Assembly: GCA_017934275.1 (NCBI GenBank)
Contig: JAGBJT010000008.1
Coordinates: forward strand, 1-64,000
DNA length: 64,000 nt
Direction of reading: 5' to 3'
DNA from: Cardiobacteriaceae bacterium
GTDB taxonomy: Bacteria > Pseudomonadota > Gammaproteobacteria > Cardiobacteriales > Cardiobacteriaceae
Shown: positions 61,601-64,000 of the stretch, piece by piece
Position numbering within the stretch: the stretch's first letter is position 1
Layout of the letters: every line of letters begins with the position of its first letter
The notes under the pieces: model-generated
The model's input: only the letters and a program-made list of their open reading frames with translations
What the model was told of the DNA's origin: nothing
Databases searched by the model: none
Program-made: the position numbers and the translations under genes

Positions 61601-61729
61601 GATAACCGCAAGGAGTTAATTTGTAAGCGCGAAGGGTTGAGAATTTTGCGCATAAGTAACCAATATTCTATGCATTACGAGTTAATTAAAAAAGTAGTTA
61701 CAGATATGGCGAAGAAGAAAGCCGCTTAA
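58673..61729 (+). CDS. SF1 helicase fused to a PD-(D/E)XK (DUF2726-like) nuclease
   Basis: A 1018-aa protein. The first ~310 residues have no known domain. The SF1 (Upf1/DNA2-like) helicase core has Walker A CAGPPGTGKTQT near 347, motif II MDEAGQC near 604, motif III GDTEQLRP near 630, YHYRCPEEI near 685, TIHSVQGSEYD near 782 and VAATRAKR near 821. A charged, coiled-coil-like insertion (about 430-560) splits the first RecA lobe. The last ~110 residues read AEFDFVIYD...LIIELDGDEHY...LRILRIS, the D and E-x-D core of a DUF2726/PD-(D/E)XK nuclease. This architecture recurs in phage-defence loci. Confidence 0.85.
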   Translation: MPSNMPEKEIALNISQAIIQGKWLYLGYLNQKNEEHYFFFAVKDIDFARKILYGDMFNTRDGDEVLYNRKIFFNRIFSGRYIYELSYQVPERLIKKLEQLDKQQDFLGISLLQNNVFLYLEKCLQLNKNEDTKSGIMLYGIDMETFALSKSVELNLQQSKNLCRYLLANKKKENNNSYKQKIIRLIFNVLSISADNKNTVIVYQEVFFDIEKQTLSINPEHLFNRSYLLEHIDKAGADNFVQYFENNQQACICRLEEMKKPWQKINTRPEFMEIEFSFFLKFNEVRASIQNMIKNNALTAPIKAYLGIKTRRGGARRNITLITYDNKINIDQIRCVFNALREDVTYCAGPPGTGKTQTILNIIFSQFFNDKTCLICSNNNKALEAIIEKFEALKNEKSAFFLPIFRVGNQEELEKSIISLKNLYQSIKDKPKLSKREIKKRQYFVMKKCQEISEIIDKYEERLQITEELQNLIIWQETNDENNNLDEYIKQEITKLNRQKDAIKDISDEELLKLCFSAIENKEFLEYIENRSLEMLEKLKTSDYADFLEILETNLIDNARKKLVAYLKKDENIQKLQKIFPIWITTNFSAEKIGSANPHFDLCLMDEAGQCDIAASLIPIIRGKRLLLVGDTEQLRPIINLERRQMLKIAKNVEFDSPDLYDFTRESVLSLMTKTDKNSKKVLLSYHYRCPEEIIAFSNLHYYDNQLKYNAGQKGAVEIVQVTNQYDPDRNCFYEEAEAVAELCNEGRFDKQQVAVISPFRNQAALIDERLKQRGITNVSVGTIHSVQGSEYDTVILSPSVAKSTKRGAFDWIKNNSEIINVAATRAKRNFVICCDVDAINYLSDKYSTKIIGEDGKTHTEVKDNKLKSLVDYALAKNKDEVIKVLTEYRNKNKSNNSSAEREFYQTVSQVLSKTEKLSVKRNVAMNKLFLAFNEEDKKYYEEAEFDFVIYDNKSPVLIIELDGDEHYQDQKTKSRDNRKELICKREGLRILRISNQYSMHYELIKKVVTDMAKKKAA

Positions 61730-61759
61730 TGTTAGACTGTCCGATTTATGCGGATTATA

Positions 61760-61930
61760 GAAAATTATTTGTTGCTGAATAATTATTTAATATTGAATAA
61801 TTTTTTATAATTCACATAAAGCATCACTAATGCGCTACAAAATAAAACATTTGCCTTGCAAAATAAATTATGCAAAATTATTTTCTACTAAATAATTATT
61901 TATTATTGAATAATTTTATATAATTCTCCT
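61760..61930 (+). promoter_or_regulatory. Two direct repeats with promoter- and operator-like features
   Basis: A 57- to 58-base AT-rich unit occurs twice (61760-61816 and 61873-61930). Both contain the imperfect palindrome AATAATTATTTA(A/T)TATTGAATAATT and a perfect TATAAT box (61806-61811 and 61919-61924). The second lies 22 bases before the AGGAGA site of the AAA ATPase gene. I infer tandem promoters under one repressor, possibly the gene's own product or a neighbour. Confidence 0.6.
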
Positions 61931-61952
61931 TGTTATAGATAGGAGAAATGCA

Positions 61953-63059
61953 ATGCAGGAAGATATTCTCTATTACCCACGGCGTGAATTAGCAAAATCG
62001 CTCATAATTAGTCTTAATTCTGGTGTTACAAGTGCCATTACATTGTTTGCACCGCGTCGAATGGGGAAAACGCAATTTTTATTACAAGATATTGTGCCAG
62101 AGGCGCAAGCAGCGGATTTGAATGTTTTTTATTTTTCATTTATGGACGAAACTGCGAGCAATATCAGCGAGGAATTTCGCCGTAGTTTGACTGTTTTTGC
62201 AGAAAATGCTCAAAAAACTAGCGGGATTAAAAAGTTCCTAGGAGGAATAACTCAAGTCGAATTTGCTGGTGTCGGAATTAGCCGAGAGACCAAACAAATT
62301 GAACAAGAGCGGATTAGTGAAATAATTGCCCGTATTGCGAATTTGCCATATTCAACTTTATTGCTACTAGATGAGGTGCAGGAACTTGCTAGAATCGCGG
62401 ATACAGAAGGAATTATCCGCTCTTTGCGCACGGGATTGGATATTTATAAGAATAAAGTAAAGGTAATATTTACAGGTAGTAGCACTAACGGTTTGCAAGC
62501 AATGTTTCAAAATTATAAAGCTCCGTTTTTTCAGTTTTCACACGCTTTGGATTTTCCGTTGCTCGGTAAAGAATTCAGCGATTTTTTGGCTGATATTTAC
62601 TATCAACGCACACACAATCAGCTCGATAAAGATGCCTTGTATGTCTTATTTCAAGAGATGAATTCGGTGCCTCTTTATCTTCGTTCGGTTATTCAAGATA
62701 TGATTATTAACCCTAATTTATCACTTGATGAAGCGGCTAGTTATCGATTAACTCAACTGAATGATAAAAGCCAATATTTACGACAATGGCAGCAATTTTC
62801 TTTACTTGAACAGTTACTAATTGAATTGATTTTGCAAGGAAAAAAATCCTTATACAGTAAAGAAAATTGCAATTTAATCGCTGAAAAATTAGGTGTGGAT
62901 AAAATTAGTCCGAGTAAAATTCAAGCGGCATTAAAAAAGCTCTTTAATCAGGAAATAATCAGCAAGAATAATCAATCCTTTTTAGTTATAAATGATGCAC
63001 TTTTTGCCGAGTGGATTAAAGAACAAATCAATAATTTATTTGTTGTTCAACAAATTTAG
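61953..63059 (+). CDS. AAA+ ATPase (archaeal ATPase / ATPase_2 type)
   Basis: A 368-aa protein with Walker A APRRMGKTQF near 33-42, Walker B STLLLLDEVQEL near 133-145 and a sensor-like IFTGSSTNG. The N-terminal YPRRELAKSL block fits the ATPase_2 group, whose members often act as STAND-like sensors or as partners of DNA processing enzymes. A winged-helix-like C-terminal domain (about 290-360) follows. ATG 61953 has an AGGAGA site. Its 3' end overlaps the convergent mepA by 24 bases. Confidence 0.8.
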   Translation: MQEDILYYPRRELAKSLIISLNSGVTSAITLFAPRRMGKTQFLLQDIVPEAQAADLNVFYFSFMDETASNISEEFRRSLTVFAENAQKTSGIKKFLGGITQVEFAGVGISRETKQIEQERISEIIARIANLPYSTLLLLDEVQELARIADTEGIIRSLRTGLDIYKNKVKVIFTGSSTNGLQAMFQNYKAPFFQFSHALDFPLLGKEFSDFLADIYYQRTHNQLDKDALYVLFQEMNSVPLYLRSVIQDMIINPNLSLDEAASYRLTQLNDKSQYLRQWQQFSLLEQLLIELILQGKKSLYSKENCNLIAEKLGVDKISPSKIQAALKKLFNQEIISKNNQSFLVINDALFAEWIKEQINNLFVVQQI

Positions 63060-63953
63060 ACAAGCAGCTGGTGGAGTAGGGCGAACGGGAGTATCGTTCT
63101 CGATTTGCGGCTTAGGGTTCAGAGTATCAATTCTTTGCCGTTCAATCCAATTGACTAAATCTTGATTACAACCATCGCCATTTGGAACAGCTGCTTGATT
63201 ATTGCATAAAGGGTTGTTAATTGGACAGCGAACTCTTAAATGAAAATGTGCAGTATGTCCGCCCCAGGGTCTAATTTTTTTAAGCCAAGAGGTGTTTTTT
63301 TCGGTATCACATAAATGTTTTTTGATAATCGGATTGACAAATATTCTTGTAACCTCACTATTATTCGCTGCGGTGAATAAAGCATCACGATATTGCGGTT
63401 TCCAAAGCTCTAATTTCATTTTCCCTGTGGCTTTATCAACAACCGCAGGTGCTTCATAATCATCATTAGGTGCTGTTCCGCGCTTGATTGTTGCGAAGTA
63501 AATATCGGCATCAAGCCCGTTCTGGTGCGAGATATGAGCATAACTCATAAGTCCGCCAATCGGTTGGCTTAAATCACCTAGAAGGATTTGTTCAGCATAT
63601 TTTTTATCTAATTCTTGCCCGATATTTTGAATTACAGAAATAGTTGATGGTTGAGAAAAAAAGCGATGACGGTAGCGACGAATATCATAATATCCTATTC
63701 CAATTTTCGGTAATTCAATTGCACCGATTTGACAACCGTTAGAATAACCTCCAATTGATTGAGGATGCCCTTTTGCAGGAATTTTGACTTCACTCCAAAT
63801 AGTCGGTTCTTCGGTATATTTGCCAAATTGCCGTGATGTTTGATTGTTTTGCTGATTTATTTCTATTGATTTTGCCGTATCTTTATATTTTTCTGCACAA
63901 GAGCTATTAAAAATAATGCAAAAGATTATAAAAATTTTTGATAAACGGTGCAT
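63036..63953 (-). CDS. mepA: Penicillin-insensitive murein endopeptidase
   Basis: A LAS-type zinc endopeptidase that cuts D-Ala-mDAP crosslinks in the periplasm. The 305-aa protein has an export signal with a possible lipobox (SSCA, Cys19), so it may be a lipoprotein, unlike E. coli MepA. Zinc ligands are in SHQNGLDADI near 147 and AHFHLRVRCP near 237. The proline-rich C-terminal tail is unusual. Repeat copy 4 begins upstream. Confidence 0.92.
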   Translation of the reverse strand: MHRLSKIFIIFCIIFNSSCAEKYKDTAKSIEINQQNNQTSRQFGKYTEEPTIWSEVKIPAKGHPQSIGGYSNGCQIGAIELPKIGIGYYDIRRYRHRFFSQPSTISVIQNIGQELDKKYAEQILLGDLSQPIGGLMSYAHISHQNGLDADIYFATIKRGTAPNDDYEAPAVVDKATGKMKLELWKPQYRDALFTAANNSEVTRIFVNPIIKKHLCDTEKNTSWLKKIRPWGGHTAHFHLRVRCPINNPLCNNQAAVPNGDGCNQDLVNWIERQRIDTLNPKPQIENDTPVRPTPPAACLNLLNNK

Positions 63954-63969
63954 TTTTCTACCTCAATAT

Positions 63970-64000
63970 TATAGTCGTTTCAATTCAAAATAAGACAAGG
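63970..64000 (+). mobile_element. TATAGTCG repeat element, copy 4 (cut by window end)
   Basis: The first 31 bases of the 107-bp element (TATAGTCGTTTCAATTCAAA, then ATAAGACAAGG), identical in this stretch to copy 3. The rest lies beyond the window. Confidence 0.8.

Overview
The window looks like a chromosomal segment of a gammaproteobacterium with a fairly AT-rich genome (about 40% G+C by eye, not computed). The evidence is gene content and order: mlaFEDCB-ibaG, sspA-sspB-priA, trpF-trpB-trpA-accD-folC-dedD, prfC, gloA, mepA and class-typical tRNAs with encoded CCA. The family cannot be fixed from sequence alone. Pasteurellaceae and Neisseriaceae uptake words are essentially absent. A Cardiobacteriales-like organism is my weak guess. 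There are no rRNA genes, CRISPR arrays, transposase genes or prophage modules.

Layout. 1-12.1 kb: end of an outer-membrane beta-barrel gene, gltS, tatD, metG with an orphan small gene and rimI, prfC with an O-antigen-ligase-like gene, a K+ channel with a DUF6394 partner, nagA, and tRNA-Cys/tRNA-Gly. 12.4-23 kb: gloA, rbfA-truB, queA, a bacterial carnitine/choline-acyltransferase-like gene behind parC, recX, a small repeat-containing membrane protein, serB, a tandem IalB pair and trpF. 23-32 kb: trpBA-accD-folC-dedD, purC-purM and a DUF2130 gene. 32-42 kb: a FimX-like degenerate GGDEF/EAL protein, nif3-like, sspAB, priA, tRNA-Val/Asp, pgk and an ABC importer lacking its binding protein. 42-52.8 kb: tRNA-Phe, rpmB-rpmG, an ABC-2 exporter with sohB, an SDR, a leucine-rich-repeat/coiled-coil gene pair, a PiT phosphate transporter, a PIN toxin-antitoxin pair and recD. 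52.9-57.4 kb: cvpA and a complete mlaFEDCB-ibaG operon for retrograde phospholipid transport, whose MlaD carries two MCE domains instead of one.

The most likely accessory system is at 57.37-63.06 kb. Directly behind ibaG, with no visible terminator and gaps of only 4-20 bp, come a 47-aa peptide gene, an unknown 162-aa gene, a class III Fic AMP-transferase and a 1018-aa SF1 helicase fused to a PD-(D/E)XK (DUF2726-like) nuclease. An AAA+ ATPase follows under a duplicated promoter/operator-like repeat, then mepA on the opposite strand. This resembles a stress or defence cassette hitchhiking on a housekeeping operon.

Three families of small non-autonomous repeats lie between genes: about 107-bp elements ending in TATAGTCG (four copies, one cut by the window end), 118/119-bp elements with GGGCGCATC ends and clear 4-bp target-site duplications (two copies), and one related 117-bp element. 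The heptamer CGGTAAA is strikingly frequent and could be a lineage-specific sequence tag.
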